DNA of 64,000 nt. It comes from Thiothrix subterranea (GTDB lineage Bacteria > Pseudomonadota > Gammaproteobacteria > Thiotrichales > Thiotrichaceae). Of the stretch, positions 1-9,841 are shown piece after piece. Both the position numbers and the translations under genes were made by a program. The stretch covers positions 3,772,001-3,836,000 of the forward strand of contig NZ_CP133217.1 of the NCBI RefSeq assembly GCF_030930995.1, in the 5' to 3' direction. The notes under the pieces are model-generated. The model was not told the origin of the DNA, ran no database searches, and saw nothing but the letters and a program-made list of their open reading frames with translations. The stretch's first letter is position 1. Each line of letters begins with the position of its first letter.

Positions 1-1783
1 CAGCGGCTTTTTCCAACGCCTTGATTCCGGCTTCAATCGCTTGGTAATTATTGCTGGGGCGCAGTTCGGCTAATTTTGCTCGGAAACCGAGAATATGCTC
101 ACGCTCGGCAGCACTCAGCAATACCTCGCCATCGGCTTGTAAGGCAGCATCCAGCGCTTCGATGGCGCGGTCTGCTTCCACTTGCTGTTCACGCAACCGC
201 CGCGCTTCCATGTCATCGCGGGCATAGGTCATGGAATCACGCAACATGGTTTCGATTTCAGTATCGCTCAAACCGTAGGACGGCTTCACCTCGACACCCG
301 ATGTCATCCCCGTGGTTTGCTCTTGCGCGGTCACATTCAGCAAACCGTCCGCATCCACTTGAAAAGTCACGCGGATACGTGCTGCCCCCGCCACCATCGG
401 TGGAATACCGCGCAATGAAAAACGCGCCAGCGAGCGGCAAGCTTCCACCGTATCCCGTTCGCCTTGCAGCACATGGATGGACATTGCTGTTTGCCCATCC
501 TTAAACGTGGTGAATTCCTGAGCGCGGGCCACGGGAATGGTGGTATTGCGGGGGATCACTTTTTCCACCAAACCGCCCATGGTCTCCAGCCCCAATGACA
601 AGGGAATCACGTCCAACAACAGCATATCGGAATCGGGCTTATTGCCTGCCAATATATCGGCTTGAATCGCCGCCCCAAGCGCCACCACCCGATCAGGGTC
701 GATATTCACCAAAGGCGGCTTACCGAAGAATTCGCTGACCTGTTCGCGCACCGCTAATACACGGGTGGAACCACCGACCATGACCACATCTTTCACCTCT
801 TCCTTGCTCAGATTCGCATCACGCAAGGTGCGGCGGCACGCCATCAAGGTCTTTTTAATCAACGGCGCAATTAAGTCATTCATCTGGCTGCGCGTGAATT
901 TGCCCTGCCACTCCCCTAACCTCACCTCAGTAGTTTCTGCTACCGTCAACGCTTCTTTAGCATCACGCGCCACTACCAACGCACCGCGCAACACGGTTTG
1001 CTCGGCACTGCCTTGCAAACCAGAGGCTTGCAACAACCACTCCGCAATCACATGGTCGAAATCATCGCCACCGAGTGCCGAATCGCCACCCGTTGCCAAC
1101 ACTTCAAACACGCCCTTATGCAAACGCAAAATCGAAATGTCAAACGTGCCGCCGCCCAAATCGTAGACCGCGATCACGCCTTCCGCATCCTGATCCAAAC
1201 CATAAGCAACGGCTGCTGCGGTTGGCTCATTCAATAAGCGGTAAACATTCAGACCCGCCAACGTCGCGGCATCACGGGTGGCTTGACGTTGCGCATCATC
1301 GAAATACGCCGGAACGGTAATCACCACGCCGGTCAAATCACCACCTAAAGTCACTTCCGCCCGCTGTTTAAGGACGCGCAAAATTTCTGCCGATACCTCT
1401 ACCGAAGACACATCGCCGCCCAGGGTATGAATGCGCGGCACTGTCGATTCGCCACTCACAAAGTGATACGGCAAATGTCCACCAAGCTGTTTCACATCAT
1501 CCACTCCGCGCCCCATCAGGCGTTTGGCAGAAGCAATGGTGTTGTAAGGGTCTTGGGTAATCGCTGCCTTGGCAGCGTACCCCACCAGCGGAGCAGCATC
1601 GGCTTGATAACGCACCACGGAAGGCAGCAAATGCCTACCGTGCGCATCCGCCAGCGTATCCGCTTGCCCGCTGCGCACGGTAGCGACTAATGAATTGGTT
1701 GTCCCAAGGTCAATGCCCACCGCCAGCCGATGCTGATGCGCGGTCGTAGACATGCCGGGTTCGGAAATTTGCAGTAATGCCAT
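1..1783 (-). CDS. hscA: Fe-S cluster assembly chaperone HscA (Hsp70 family), 3' end outside window
   Basis: The minus-strand reading frame opens at the ATG at 1783 and is still open at base 1 (about 594 codons). It shows Hsp70 nucleotide-binding motifs: [11 protein letters not shown] near residue 22, [20 protein letters not shown], the [13 protein letters not shown] phosphate loop, and [15 protein letters not shown]. The substrate-binding domain begins after [14 protein letters not shown]. HscA is the specialised Hsp70 that, with HscB, releases [2Fe-2S] clusters from IscU. It is the last gene seen of an isc operon and starts 8 bases after hscB ends. Fdx and IscX genes may follow outside the window. 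The identification rests on motifs and on the isc context. Confidence 0.95.
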   Translation of the reverse strand, partial: MALLQISEPGMSTTAHQHRLAVGIDLGTTNSLVATVRSGQADTLADAHGRHLLPSVVRYQADAAPLVGYAAKAAITQDPYNTIASAKRLMGRGVDDVKQLGGHLPYHFVSGESTVPRIHTLGGDVSSVEVSAEILRVLKQRAEVTLGGDLTGVVITVPAYFDDAQRQATRDAATLAGLNVYRLLNEPTAAAVAYGLDQDAEGVIAVYDLGGGTFDISILRLHKGVFEVLATGGDSALGGDDFDHVIAEWLLQASGLQGSAEQTVLRGALVVARDAKEALTVAETTEVRLGEWQGKFTRSQMNDLIAPLIKKTLMACRRTLRDANLSKEEVKDVVMVGGSTRVLAVREQVSEFFGKPPLVNIDPDRVVALGAAIQADILAGNKPDSDMLLLDVIPLSLGLETMGGLVEKVIPRNTTIPVARAQEFTTFKDGQTAMSIHVLQGERDTVEACRSLARFSLRGIPPMVAGAARIRVTFQVDADGLLNVTAQEQTTGMTSGVEVKPSYGLSDTEIETMLRDSMTYARDDMEARRLREQQVEADRAIEALDAALQADGEVLLSAAEREHILGFRAKLAELRPSNNYQAIEAGIKALEKAA

Positions 1784-1791
1784 GATTAATC

Positions 1792-2334
1792 CTAGAAGCT
1801 TTCTTCAAGACGTTCTTCACGCTGGCGAATGTCTTCCAGCAGGCGCTCGAAAAAGCGCATTTTGAGCATAGCATCTTTGGCGGCGGGCAAGTGTTGCTGC
1901 GCCCATGCTGAGGTGAAATCGCCTTCCAAATCGTGCATGGCTTGGCGCACTTGCGTGGCTAACGCATCCAGCACTTCAAACGGCTCTTCTGCCGTTTCAG
2001 CGTCTTCAATCGCCTCGCGCAACTCCATCTGTTCCATGAGAAATTCAGGGTCGGAAGACGTATCGCGCTCATCGTTAATGACCACACCAGCCAGCACCAG
2101 CAAATAACGCGCCCGCAGACGCGGTTGCCGCAATGTGTCATGCGCTTCATTCAGCAATGAGGTAATCTGCATTGCCAAGCGCCGCTCCTGATCGCTGCCG
2201 CTGGCAAACCGATCAGGATGGTATTGGGATTGCAATTCGCGAAAACGCTGACTTAACACCGCGCCATCGACCTCAAATTGCGGCGGCAAACCGAACAGGG
2301 CGAAATAATCCTGTTGCAGCGCTGACATTGCCAT
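1792..2334 (-). CDS. hscB: Fe-S assembly co-chaperone HscB (J-domain protein)
   Basis: The 180-aa protein has an N-terminal J domain with the HPD tripeptide at residues 39-41 (QYHPDRF) and an acidic helical C-terminal half that in this family binds IscU. HscB delivers IscU to HscA and stimulates its ATPase. The start codon shares one base with the iscA stop (TGATG), so translation is probably coupled; a start at the second Met (residue 3) is also possible. Length is normal for the family (about 170-180 aa). Confidence 0.95.
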   Translation of the reverse strand: MAMSALQQDYFALFGLPPQFEVDGAVLSQRFRELQSQYHPDRFASGSDQERRLAMQITSLLNEAHDTLRQPRLRARYLLVLAGVVINDERDTSSDPEFLMEQMELREAIEDAETAEEPFEVLDALATQVRQAMHDLEGDFTSAWAQQHLPAAKDAMLKMRFFERLLEDIRQREERLEESF

Positions 2335-2654
2335 CAGACGGTGAAGCTCTCACCACAACCACAACGCGCTTTCTCGTTGGGGTTGGTGAATTTGAAGCCT
2401 TCGTTCAAGCCTTCGCGGGCATAATCGACCTCGGTGCCATCCAAGTACACCAAGGCTTTTGGATCAACAATTACCTTGACACCCAGACTTTCAAACACGG
2501 TATCTTCTGCTTGCAGATCATCTACGAACTCCATGACGTAAGCCATGCCGGAGCAACCGTTAGTTTTCACTCCCAAGCGCAAACCCAAGCCCTTGCCACG
2601 GTTGGCAATGAACTTGTTAACGCGGGTAGCAGCGGATTCAGTCAAGGTAATCAT
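2334..2654 (-). CDS. iscA: Iron-sulfur cluster assembly protein IscA
   Basis: An A-type Fe-S carrier with the three expected cysteines: one in TNGCSGMAY and two in the C-terminal CGCGESF. I place the start at the ATG at 2654 ([12 protein letters not shown]), because an AGGTG ribosome site lies 8 bases upstream and family members begin here. The longer frame from 2663 would need a GTG start inside iscU. About 106 aa. It lies between iscU and hscB in the isc operon. Confidence 0.95.
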   Translation of the reverse strand: MITLTESAATRVNKFIANRGKGLGLRLGVKTNGCSGMAYVMEFVDDLQAEDTVFESLGVKVIVDPKALVYLDGTEVDYAREGLNEGFKFTNPNEKARCGCGESFTV

Positions 2655-2655
2655 C

Positions 2656-3051
2656 TTATGCACCTACTTGTTCTTGCTGTTTCTTTTGGTAGTCTTCAAT
2701 CGCGGTACGAATCGCGTCTTCTGCCAATACCGAGCAGTGAATTTTCACCGGGGGTAAATCCAATTCAGCCGCAATATCCGTGTTCTTGATCAGCTTGGCT
2801 TCTTCCAAGGTTTTGCCTTTGACCCATTCGGTCAGCAAGCTAGAAGACGCAATCGCCGAACCGCAACCGTAAGTTTTGAACTTAGCATCTTCGATAATGC
2901 CCTGCTCATTGACTTTGATTTGCAGCTTCATCACATCGCCGCACGCCGGAGCGCCGACCATGCCCGTACCGATATTCACATCTGCCTTGTTGAAACTGCC
3001 CACGTTGCGGGGATTTTCGTAATGGTCAATGACCTTTTCACCGTATGCCAT
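2656..3051 (-). CDS. iscU: Fe-S cluster scaffold IscU
   Basis: The 131-aa scaffold carries the three conserved cluster-ligand cysteines ([32 protein letters not shown]) and the LPPVK motif recognised by HscA. It receives sulfur from IscS and iron to build [2Fe-2S] clusters in the cytoplasm. It follows iscS by 21 bases. Confidence 0.97.
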   Translation of the reverse strand: MAYGEKVIDHYENPRNVGSFNKADVNIGTGMVGAPACGDVMKLQIKVNEQGIIEDAKFKTYGCGSAIASSSLLTEWVKGKTLEEAKLIKNTDIAAELDLPPVKIHCSVLAEDAIRTAIEDYQKKQQEQVGA

Positions 3052-3072
3052 GATCTATTCCTCGTAGAAACT

Positions 3073-4296
3073 TTAATGCGAAACCCATTCGACCTTACTA
3101 ATGTCGATGCCTTCTTGGAACATTTCCCACAACGGGGAAAGTTCACGCAGTTTTTCGACCGCTGTGCGAATACGTCCGATGGCGTAATCCACGTCTTCGA
3201 CGGTGCTAAAACGCCCCATCGACAAGCGTAAGGAACTGTGTGCCAATTCATCACTACGCCCCAAAGCACGCAACACATAGCTGGGTTCGAGACTGGCACT
3301 GGTACACGCTGAACCGGAAGACATCGCCAAATCTTTCAACGACATCATCAGACTTTCGCCTTCAACGTAGTTGAAACTGATGTTCAGAATCCCAGCAACA
3401 CGGTGTTCCAAATCACCGTTGACGTACACTTCTTCAATGTCTTTTAGACCATCGTACAAACGATTGCGCAACATCAGAATGCGGTCTCTTTCAGTATCCA
3501 TCTCCAGCCTAGCGATACGGAAAGCCTCACCCATACCCACGATTTGGTGCGTAGGCAGTGTGCCGGAGCGCATTCCACGCTCATGACCGCCACCGTGCAT
3601 TTGCGCTTCGATACGCACACGCGGCTTGCGACGTACATACAACGCACCAATACCTTTTGGGCCGTAAATCTTGTGAGCCGAAAAGCTCATCATATCCACT
3701 TTCAGGGTTTCCATATCAATCGGCACTTTGCCCGCGCTTTGCGACGCATCAACGTGGAATACCGTTTTATTAGCGCGGCACAATTCACCAATTGCACCGA
3801 TGTCCTGAATCACGCCAGTTTCATTATTCACGTGCATAATGGAAACCACGGTGGTGTCTTCACGCAATGCCGCTTTGAACTTATCCAAATCAATCAAACC
3901 ATTCGGTTCTGGATCAAGATAAGTGACTTCAAAACCTTCGCGTTCCAATTGGCGGCACGTATCCAGCACCGCTTTGTGCTCAGTTTTACACGTAATAATG
4001 TGTTTACCGCGCCGCTCATTGAAATGTGCTGCACCTTTGATTGCCAGATTGTTGGCTTCGGTTGCACCGCTCGTCCAGACAATTTCTTTGGCATCCGCAT
4101 TCAACAGCGCGGCGACATCATGGCGTGCTTGCTCTACCGCTTCTTCGGCTGCCCAACCAAATGCATGGCTTTTGGATGCAGGGTTGCCGAACATGCCGGT
4201 AGGGGTCAAGTATTGCATCATTCTTTCGGCAACACGCGGGTCAACGGGAGTCGTTGCGGCGTAATCGAAGTAAATGGGCATTTTCATTTCACTCAT
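3073..4296 (-). CDS. iscS: Cysteine desulfurase IscS
   Basis: A class V PLP-dependent aminotransferase-fold enzyme that converts cysteine to alanine plus protein-bound persulfide. [16 protein letters not shown] holds the PLP lysine and [13 protein letters not shown] the catalytic mobile-loop cysteine. The N-terminal [15 protein letters not shown] block is typical. Four in-frame Met codons lie close together; the ATG at 4296 ([10 protein letters not shown]) is preceded at 8 bases by AGGA and is chosen over the first at 4305. About 407 aa. It donates sulfur to IscU and also to tRNA thiolation. It follows iscR by about 20 bases. Confidence 0.97.
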   Translation of the reverse strand: MSEMKMPIYFDYAATTPVDPRVAERMMQYLTPTGMFGNPASKSHAFGWAAEEAVEQARHDVAALLNADAKEIVWTSGATEANNLAIKGAAHFNERRGKHIITCKTEHKAVLDTCRQLEREGFEVTYLDPEPNGLIDLDKFKAALREDTTVVSIMHVNNETGVIQDIGAIGELCRANKTVFHVDASQSAGKVPIDMETLKVDMMSFSAHKIYGPKGIGALYVRRKPRVRIEAQMHGGGHERGMRSGTLPTHQIVGMGEAFRIARLEMDTERDRILMLRNRLYDGLKDIEEVYVNGDLEHRVAGILNISFNYVEGESLMMSLKDLAMSSGSACTSASLEPSYVLRALGRSDELAHSSLRLSMGRFSTVEDVDYAIGRIRTAVEKLRELSPLWEMFQEGIDISKVEWVSH

Positions 4297-4317
4297 GGGG
4301 CTCATCCTGCACTAGCA

Positions 4318-4785
4318 TTAATGGGAATGTGAATGGATAAAATCAATACGTTTATTATGCTGACGCGCAGCGGTTTCTTGAACTTCCATTCTAGCGGTCA
4401 TGTCAGCGAGGGTAATCTCTGACAGGAAGACGCGGATTTGGTTACTCAAGTCCATCCACAAATCGTGGGTCAGGCAACGTTTGTTGTCTTGGCAATCGCC
4501 TAAACCGCCGCAGCGGGTAGCATCCACGTTTTCATCGACGGCGCTGATAATATCAGCAATCACAATGTCGGCGGCAGCGCCGTTCAGTTGGTAGCCACCA
4601 CCGGGGCCACGCATACTGACCACCAGCCCGGCTTTACGCAATTTGGCAAACAGTTGTTCCAAATAGGAAAGTGATATATCCTGCCGTTCAGAAATCTCCG
4701 CCAGCGATACTGGCTGTTCCCCATTGTGCAAGGCCAAATCCAGCATGGCTGTCACTGCATAGCGACCCTTAGTAGTCAGTTTCAT
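4318..4785 (-). CDS. iscR: Rrf2-family Fe-S regulator IscR
   Basis: A 155-aa Rrf2 winged-helix protein. Counting from [11 protein letters not shown], the cluster ligands fall at Cys92, Cys98, Cys104 and His107, the same numbering as the E. coli protein. In the [2Fe-2S] form IscR represses its own operon; the apo form regulates other genes. The ATG at 4785 has a GGAGAG site 6-7 bases upstream and is preferred to the longer frame from 4800. First gene of the isc operon; a probable IscR operator lies upstream at 4822-4848. Confidence 0.96.
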   Translation of the reverse strand: MKLTTKGRYAVTAMLDLALHNGEQPVSLAEISERQDISLSYLEQLFAKLRKAGLVVSMRGPGGGYQLNGAAADIVIADIISAVDENVDATRCGGLGDCQDNKRCLTHDLWMDLSNQIRVFLSEITLADMTARMEVQETAARQHNKRIDFIHSHSH

Positions 4786-4813
4786 ATTGATGCTCTCCAT
4801 TCAAGCTAAGTGC

Positions 4814-4848
4814 ATCCTACCAATACCCGACAAAACTAGTCAAGAATT
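4814..4848 (-). promoter_or_regulatory. Predicted iscR promoter with IscR-type operator
   Basis: Read on the minus strand, TTGACT (4843-4838) and TAGGAT (4819-4814) are spaced by 18 bases and form a sigma-70-like promoter 29 bases before the iscR start. The segment around the -35, with TTGACTA followed by GTCGGGTAT, resembles the type 1 IscR site (TTGACT then GTCGGGTAT with a short AT-rich centre) that overlaps the E. coli iscR promoter. This predicts autorepression by holo-IscR. The site overlaps the last codons of cysE (stop at 4840). Assignment is by eye. Confidence 0.65.
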
Positions 4849-5637
4849 AAGGTTTTCGGTATCTCTTTTGGCAGAGTGTTCACTACTACCCTCCATACCA
4901 CCGAAACCTTCCGTTTTTAACACCGGTAATGGCACCATTTCCAACTGCCCGCCAAGACGATGCACTTCTTCGCATAGCTTATCCATGCGCTCATCCATGA
5001 GGTGAATGTGGTCGAGTACGCGGTTAACGGCATTGGCGACCGGATCGGGCATGTCTTGAGTAGCACCGTAAGCATCAAAACCGAGTTTTTGCGCAATTTC
5101 CTCGCGGCGTTTTTCTTGCTGTTTACGCGGGGTCACGATACGCCCTGGAATGCCGGTAACGGTTGCACCTGCGGGCACATCTTTCACCACCACCGCGTTA
5201 GAACCCACCCGCGCACCGTTGGCAAGCGTAATCGGCCCCAAGATTTTTGCACCTGCACCGATGACCACATCATTGCCAAGCGTGGGGTGGCGTTTGCCTT
5301 TTTGCCAACTGGTGCCGCCTAAAGTGACGCCGTGGTAAAGGGTGCAATCATCGCCAATTTCCGCCGTTTCGCCGATGACCACACCCATGCCGTGGTCGAT
5401 GAAAAAGCGCCGCCCAATGGTTGCGCCGGGGTGAATTTCCACGCCGGTAAACAAACGTGCCACATTCGACAATACCCGCGCTAACCATTTAAAGCCGCGT
5501 TGCCATAACCAATGGCTGACGTGGTGAATGAAAACTGCGTGCAAACCGGGGTAAGTGGTGACGATTTCAAATACATTGCGGGCAGCCGGGTCACGGTCAA
5601 AGATGCAGTAAATGTCTTCACGGATTCGCGCAAACAT
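4840..5637 (-). CDS. cysE: Serine O-acetyltransferase CysE
   Basis: A 265-aa acetyltransferase of the EpsC/CysE type. An N-terminal helical part ([20 protein letters not shown]) is followed by left-handed beta-helix hexapeptide repeats ([22 protein letters not shown] and on), with HHVSHWLW and [11 protein letters not shown] at the active site. It makes O-acetylserine for cysteine synthesis, which feeds IscS just downstream. The C-terminal 60 residues are a charged extension. Its 3' end overlaps the predicted iscR promoter, so read-through into isc is possible. Confidence 0.95.
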   Translation of the reverse strand: MFARIREDIYCIFDRDPAARNVFEIVTTYPGLHAVFIHHVSHWLWQRGFKWLARVLSNVARLFTGVEIHPGATIGRRFFIDHGMGVVIGETAEIGDDCTLYHGVTLGGTSWQKGKRHPTLGNDVVIGAGAKILGPITLANGARVGSNAVVVKDVPAGATVTGIPGRIVTPRKQQEKRREEIAQKLGFDAYGATQDMPDPVANAVNRVLDHIHLMDERMDKLCEEVHRLGGQLEMVPLPVLKTEGFGGMEGSSEHSAKRDTENLNS

Positions 5638-5663
5638 GCAATTCCTCAGGCAGCAATGGGGGT

Positions 5664-8099
5664 TCAGGGGGCATAGTATGCCTGCTTCTGACGCATTGCG
5701 CCAATTACCGCCTGACCCAAGGCGATACCACCGTCATTGGTGGGTACGTGCTGGTGAGTGAGTACCGGCTGCCCAAACCCTTGCAGGCGTTGGCTAATGC
5801 CGTTGAACAGGATGGCATTTTGAAACACGCCACCCGATAACGCGATGGCTTTAATTTCCGGGTATTCCACCCACAAACGTTGTGCCAACTCGCTAATAAT
5901 GTGAATCAAACCTTGGTGAAATTGTGCAGCAATCGCTTCACGGCAATAGCCGGTTTGCAGGTCTTTGAGCAATTCAAACCACAGCGGCGCGGGGTCGATT
6001 TCCCAACAAGCAGCAGCATTTTTTGCCAGCGCAAACGGATAGGCGGGTACGATATTGAGCAAACACGCGGGGGTAAGCGCTTCGAGTTCAATGGCTGCTT
6101 GCCCTTCGTAGCTGATGCTGTCACGGCTGCAATCAAGCGCCGCTGCTACCGCATCAAACAGCCGCCCGCAGGAACTGCTCGACGGGGAATTCAGCCCCCG
6201 TGTTAACATGGTTTCCAGCGTTGCCAAGGGTTGTTGTTGCAAGTATTGAATCAGCTCCAGATCGGCAAAGCAGGTGCTGACTTCTGACCAGCCGAGCGCT
6301 TGCAAATGCGCCCAGGTATTGCGCCAAGGTTGCAAAATGGCTTGCGTGCCACCGGGCATGGCAACGGGTTTGAAATGCCCTACCCGCTCATAATTGCTGT
6401 AATCTGCCAGTAAAAATTCACCACCCCAAAGTGTGCCATCATCACCGTAGCCCAACCCATCCAACAAAATGCCTAGCACTTTGCCGCCCTCCACAGGCCA
6501 GCCGTTTTCGGCCATGCAAGCCGCAACATGGGCGTGGTGGTGTTGCACTTCAATCAGTGGCAAGCCCTGTTCCCGCGCCCATTGCTGCCCCAGTTGGGTG
6601 GAACGGTAGCCGGGGTGTTTATCCACCACAATCGCTTGCGGTTGATGCTGGAATAGGTCGCGGTAGAGCCGCAAGGTGTGGGTATATTCACGCCCAGTAC
6701 GCGCATCTTCGAGGTCGCCTAAGTGTTGTGAAAGAATGGCTTGCCCATCGCGTAGCAGTGCAAACGTGTTTTTGAGTTCGCCCCCCATAGCGAGGAGCGG
6801 CGGTGCATTCGCAAAGCCTGCTGGCAAAGTGAGGGGTTCGGGGGCATAGCCACGCGCACGGCGCAATAGGCGCGGTTTGCCTGCAAGAATCCGTGCAACG
6901 GAATCATCGACGCGGTTTACGATGGGGCGATTGTGTAATAGCAGGTAATCGGCGATGCCCTGCATTCGCTGACGGGTTTCGACGATGGTGATGCATTGTG
7001 GTTCTTCGCTGAGATTGGCGCTGGTCATGATCAGCGGCGTGTCCCACGATTCGAGTAGCAGGGCATGGAGGGGGGTGTAGGGAAGCATGAAGCCGAGGGT
7101 ATTGAGTGCAGAAGATACCCCCCACCCTAACCCTCCCCCGCAAGGGGTGAGGGAACAAGAAAGACCGCCAGATTCTTGCCTCTTACTCCCTTCACCCCTT
7201 GCGGGGGAAGGGCTGGGGATGGGGGGGATCTTGCGTTCCAACAACACAATCGGCGCGTGCCTACCTTGCAATAATGCTGCTTCTGCATCGCTTACGTAGC
7301 AATATTGGCGAATAACCTCTGTATCCCGCGCCATCAGTGCCAGTGGTTTCTGATAACGGCGTTTGCGCTGACGCAAGGTTGCGACGGCAGTTTCATTCGT
7401 TGCATCACAAACGAGGTGTACGCCCCCCAAGCCCATCAGCGCGATAATACAACCTTCGCGCAGCAAACGACTGGCAGTGTCGATGCAATCACGCTCCGCA
7501 GCGGTTGGTTCAATCCCCTGCCCCGCCATATCTTCCAGCCAAACGCTGGGACCACACGTCGGACAAGCATTCGGTTGCGCATGAAAACGCCGATCGGCGG
7601 GATCAGTGTATTCGCGCAAGCAGTCGGGACATTGCGCAAACTCCGCCATGCTGGTATTCGCACGGTCGTAGGGAATGGTGCGCACAATGCTCAAACGCGG
7701 CCCGCAATGCGTGCAATTGGTGAAGGGATAACGGTAACGACGATTGCTTGCATCGAAAATATCCGCACGGCAGGCGGGACACATGGCTGCATCCGCCACC
7801 ACCCCGGTATGAATCTCGCCGGATTCGCTGGCAATAATGCGGAAATCGTCATGCGGACAAGGGGCATCCAACAACATCACTTGCAGGCTATCCAAGCGTG
7901 CCAGCGGTGGAATATCCGTGCGTAATTGCTGTTGAAAATCAGCCAGTGCAGCATCACTGCCCCACGCATCAATCAGCACCCCACTGCTGTCATTGCGCAC
8001 CGTACCCGCAATGCCGCACGCCCGCGCCAAGCGCCAAACGTTGGGGCGGAAGCCGACACCTTGCACCAAGCCGGTGATGCGGATGCGTTGTGCCACCAC
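5664..8099 (-). CDS. hypF: [NiFe]-hydrogenase maturation carbamoyltransferase HypF
   Basis: The 811-aa protein has the HypF order of domains: acylphosphatase ([18 protein letters not shown], start), two zinc-finger pairs ([17 protein letters not shown] and [16 protein letters not shown]), a YrdC-like domain (about residues 200-380) and a Kae1-like domain ([32 protein letters not shown]). HypF makes carbamoyladenylate and transfers the carbamoyl group to the HypE C-terminal cysteine, the precursor of the CN ligands of the [NiFe] site. Residues about 291-328 are a low-complexity insert encoded by a palindromic element (7115-7229). HypE and the other hyp genes lie upstream, separated by the 8.1-12.85 kb island. 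Confidence 0.95.
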   Translation of the reverse strand: MVAQRIRITGLVQGVGFRPNVWRLARACGIAGTVRNDSSGVLIDAWGSDAALADFQQQLRTDIPPLARLDSLQVMLLDAPCPHDDFRIIASESGEIHTGVVADAAMCPACRADIFDASNRRYRYPFTNCTHCGPRLSIVRTIPYDRANTSMAEFAQCPDCLREYTDPADRRFHAQPNACPTCGPSVWLEDMAGQGIEPTAAERDCIDTASRLLREGCIIALMGLGGVHLVCDATNETAVATLRQRKRRYQKPLALMARDTEVIRQYCYVSDAEAALLQGRHAPIVLLERKIPPIPSPSPARGEGSKRQESGGLSCSLTPCGGGLGWGVSSALNTLGFMLPYTPLHALLLESWDTPLIMTSANLSEEPQCITIVETRQRMQGIADYLLLHNRPIVNRVDDSVARILAGKPRLLRRARGYAPEPLTLPAGFANAPPLLAMGGELKNTFALLRDGQAILSQHLGDLEDARTGREYTHTLRLYRDLFQHQPQAIVVDKHPGYRSTQLGQQWAREQGLPLIEVQHHHAHVAACMAENGWPVEGGKVLGILLDGLGYGDDGTLWGGEFLLADYSNYERVGHFKPVAMPGGTQAILQPWRNTWAHLQALGWSEVSTCFADLELIQYLQQQPLATLETMLTRGLNSPSSSSCGRLFDAVAAALDCSRDSISYEGQAAIELEALTPACLLNIVPAYPFALAKNAAACWEIDPAPLWFELLKDLQTGYCREAIAAQFHQGLIHIISELAQRLWVEYPEIKAIALSGGVFQNAILFNGISQRLQGFGQPVLTHQHVPTNDGGIALGQAVIGAMRQKQAYYAP
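7115..7229. repeat. Palindromic MITE-like element inserted in frame in hypF
   Basis: About 115 bases with inverted arms. The left arm contains CCCCCGCAAGGGGTGAGGG then AACAAGAA; the right arm contains TTCTTG then CACCCCTTGCGGGGG. The centre is unrelated. On the hypF strand the frame stays open through it and adds about 38 residues rich in Pro, Gly and Ser ([14 protein letters not shown] and on) between the VLLERK strand and [18 protein letters not shown], where other HypF proteins have a short loop. A related element lies at 9520-9605. Confidence 0.85.
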
Positions 8100-8413
8100 T
8101 ACGCCTGCCCCCGGTATTTCTTGAAATTCGTCGCCTGTTCAAAGATTTCCTTGTACACCTCATCGCGGTCAACCGGCGGATAGCCGTGCTGCACCAGCAG
8201 GATCATCAAATCCACTTTGAGTTCGGCTTTGATGTCGTCACGGTTATCCCAGAATGTAGGGTATTGGCTGGCAAGGTAGGCGCGAAGATCGTCTTTGAGC
8301 AGGACTTCTTGCGGGCTACGGGCAATGGATTCACCAGGAACGTGCGGGTAGCCTTGTTCGCCCAGCAGGGTGATGATGGCTTGCTCTAAGCGTTGTTCGG
8401 TAAAACGGCTCAT
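8099..8413 (-). pseudogene. Type I restriction HsdR remnant, N- and C-terminal ends fused
   Basis: A 104-aa frame. Its first half (FTEQRLEQAIITLLGEQGYP, SIARSPQEVLLKDDLRAYLA) reads like the start of a type I restriction endonuclease subunit R. Its second half (DIKAELKVDLMILLVQHGYP then PVDRDEVYKEIFEQATNFKKY) reads like the very C-terminus of the same family. The nuclease and helicase motor domains (usually 900 or more residues) are absent, so this is most simply an internal in-frame deletion. Its stop overlaps the hypF start. It may still be translated, but no restriction activity is expected. Confidence 0.7.
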
Positions 8414-9042
8414 AATTTCACCACAATCGGCGGATTCCGCACCTGATAGCGTTCATCCAGAACACAGGCGTTGATGAACAGGGTCTTGCCGACTTTCTTT
8501 TTGCCGTAGCCTTCGTGGATGTGCCCGCTGGCGTGGATGCGCGGTTTGATGCGTTTGATCGCGTGCAATAGGTCTTCGCACCCGGCGTTGAAACCGTTGT
8601 AACACTTGTCGAGGATGCCGGACGCGGGGCCGTGGGTAATCAGTACATCGGTGTCGGCGGGGATTTTGTCCCAGTGTTGGCGGATGGCTTCACCACGTTC
8701 GCGGTTGAATGCCCAGTCACAGAATTCGGGCTGGATGGGCGAACCCCAGAATTTCACCCCGTCAATTTCGATGCCGGAATCGTTGAGGTAGATGAGGCCG
8801 TATTCTTTGAGGATGTGTTCGGCGATTTTGCGGCGTTTGTCTTCAAAGCACCAGTCGTGGTTTCCGGCAATCACGATCTTGTGGGTGAAAGGCTGCGCTG
8901 CCATGAATTCGGCGAAATTCAACGTGTCGTCCAGCGTGCCGCGCCCGGTGAAATCGCCGCAATGGATCAGCACGTCGCCCGCGTCGATAGCGGGTAAGCG
9001 GTCGTGCAGGGAATGGGTGTCGGAGATGAAGGTTAGGTTCAT
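8410..9042 (-). CDS. Calcineurin-like metallophosphoesterase
   Basis: The 210-aa protein contains the full set of dimetal phosphoesterase motifs in order: FISDTHSLH, IHCGDFT, VIAGNHDWCF, LITHGPASG and ASGHIHEGYG. It is probably an intact cytoplasmic phosphoesterase; the substrate cannot be told from sequence. It overlaps the HsdR remnant by 4 bases and the DUF1016 remnant upstream by 4 bases. Genes of this family are often carried beside type I restriction-modification operons, which fits the remnants here. Confidence 0.88.
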   Translation of the reverse strand: MNLTFISDTHSLHDRLPAIDAGDVLIHCGDFTGRGTLDDTLNFAEFMAAQPFTHKIVIAGNHDWCFEDKRRKIAEHILKEYGLIYLNDSGIEIDGVKFWGSPIQPEFCDWAFNRERGEAIRQHWDKIPADTDVLITHGPASGILDKCYNGFNAGCEDLLHAIKRIKPRIHASGHIHEGYGKKKVGKTLFINACVLDERYQVRNPPIVVKL

Positions 9043-9452
9043 GCAAGCAACACCTTTTCGGAATCAGGGTCATTAAGAGGGCAAACACAAAGAGGGCGAA
9101 CACGCAGGTTCGCCCCTACAACAGCACGATCGTCTGTAGGGGCAGACCTATGTGTCTGCCCTTTTCCGCACAACGGTTCATACAACTGCTGGAAGATCAT
9201 GTTACTGCCTCCTCCACTAACCGCTCCGCCTCTGGAATCCGCAAGCATATCAGGCGGGAGAGAAGATTGTGCCGACACTGTAGGCACTTTTGCACGGCTC
9301 ATCAGTAACGGGGTTGGTAACTGCTTGATACCGATGCACCAATTGCGCAAAGTCAGGGAAAGATTGACCGCATGGCTGGCTTGTTTGGTCAGCTCGGTGT
9401 TGATGTTTTGGATGGCGTTGATCAGGGTGTGAAAGTCGGGGTTATTGTTCAT
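9039..9452 (-). pseudogene. DUF1016/YhcG-type nuclease remnant carrying REP sequence
   Basis: Residues 8-42 (LINAIQNINTELTKQASHAV then NLSLTLRNWCIG) match the N-terminal domain of DUF1016 (PDDEXK, YhcG-like) proteins, which are about 350 aa. After residue 42 the family sequence is lost. The rest of the 137 aa includes a translated repeat (from 9093-9162). A good ribosome site (GAAGGAG) precedes the ATG. I infer a deleted gene; the residual frame is probably not functional. Confidence 0.5.
9093..9162. repeat. Pair of REP-like hairpins in inverted orientation
   Basis: Two palindromes face each other: GGGCGAACACGCAGGTTCGCC followed by CCTAC, and GTAGGGGCAGACC followed by TATGTGTCTGCCC. They share the foot GTAGGGGC with the REP elements at 10.6-12.8 kb but have different stem arms. 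The pair resembles a bacterial interspersed mosaic element and lies inside the DUF1016 remnant. Confidence 0.75.
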
Positions 9453-9519
9453 AACGACTCCTTCGCCAGTAAATGTGTTAGTGGTTGAGTTGTCGCAAAA
9501 TTTGCGATAGCTGAAGAAA

Positions 9520-9605
9520 CCCCTCCTAACCTCCTCTTGTCAGGGGAGGAACAAGAGGGTGCTGTGTCTTTCTTGCTTCCCTGATAAGGGGAGGGTTGGG
9601 GAGAG
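9520..9605. repeat. Palindromic MITE-like element
   Basis: About 86 bases with inverted arms: CCCCTCCTAACCTCC then TCAGGGGAGGAAC on the left, and TTCCCTGATAAGGGGAGG then GTTGGGGAG on the right. It is of the same style as the element inserted in hypF. It lies between the DUF1016 and YafQ remnants in a gene-poor stretch (9453-9669), where I see no other gene. Confidence 0.7.
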
Positions 9606-9669
9606 ATTTCTTTAAAACAGCGGTTTGTTTGTATTCGATACGGCTGGATTCAGTCATCATTATTTGTCA

Positions 9670-9804
9670 TTATTTCTTGAACAGGTCAGCGTGCGTACCC
9701 GTCCTGGCGAGGGTCAAATCGTGCAATTCCAGCGACTCATCGTCATTCGCCAGCAGCCCAATGACGGTTTGTACTTTCTCCATATCTTTATGCCGTTTCG
9801 CCAT
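9670..9804 (-). pseudogene. YafQ/RelE-family toxin remnant, internally deleted
   Basis: Forty-four codons from the ATG at 9804. The first part (MAKRHKDMEKVQTVIGLLAN) matches the N-terminal helices of YafQ mRNA interferases, and in-frame upstream codons (YVTQHCKDYKL) extend the match. The end (LARTGTHADLFKK) matches the YafQ C-terminus. The middle, with the GYRDLHIEPDWLLIY-type block and catalytic residues, is missing. No antitoxin gene is beside it; Uma2 is directly upstream. Too short for the usual gene-size cutoff. Confidence 0.65.
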
Positions 9805-9841
9805 GAGCTTGTAATCTTTGCAGTGTTGCGTGACATAGCTA

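Noticed and set aside
3544-4332. Long plus-strand frame (262 aa) opposite iscS
   Set aside because: It is antisense to a clearly coding gene, has shadow-like composition and no motif.
7305-7925. Long plus-strand frame (206 aa) opposite hypF
   Set aside because: The opposite strand encodes the conserved zinc-finger and YrdC-like parts of HypF.
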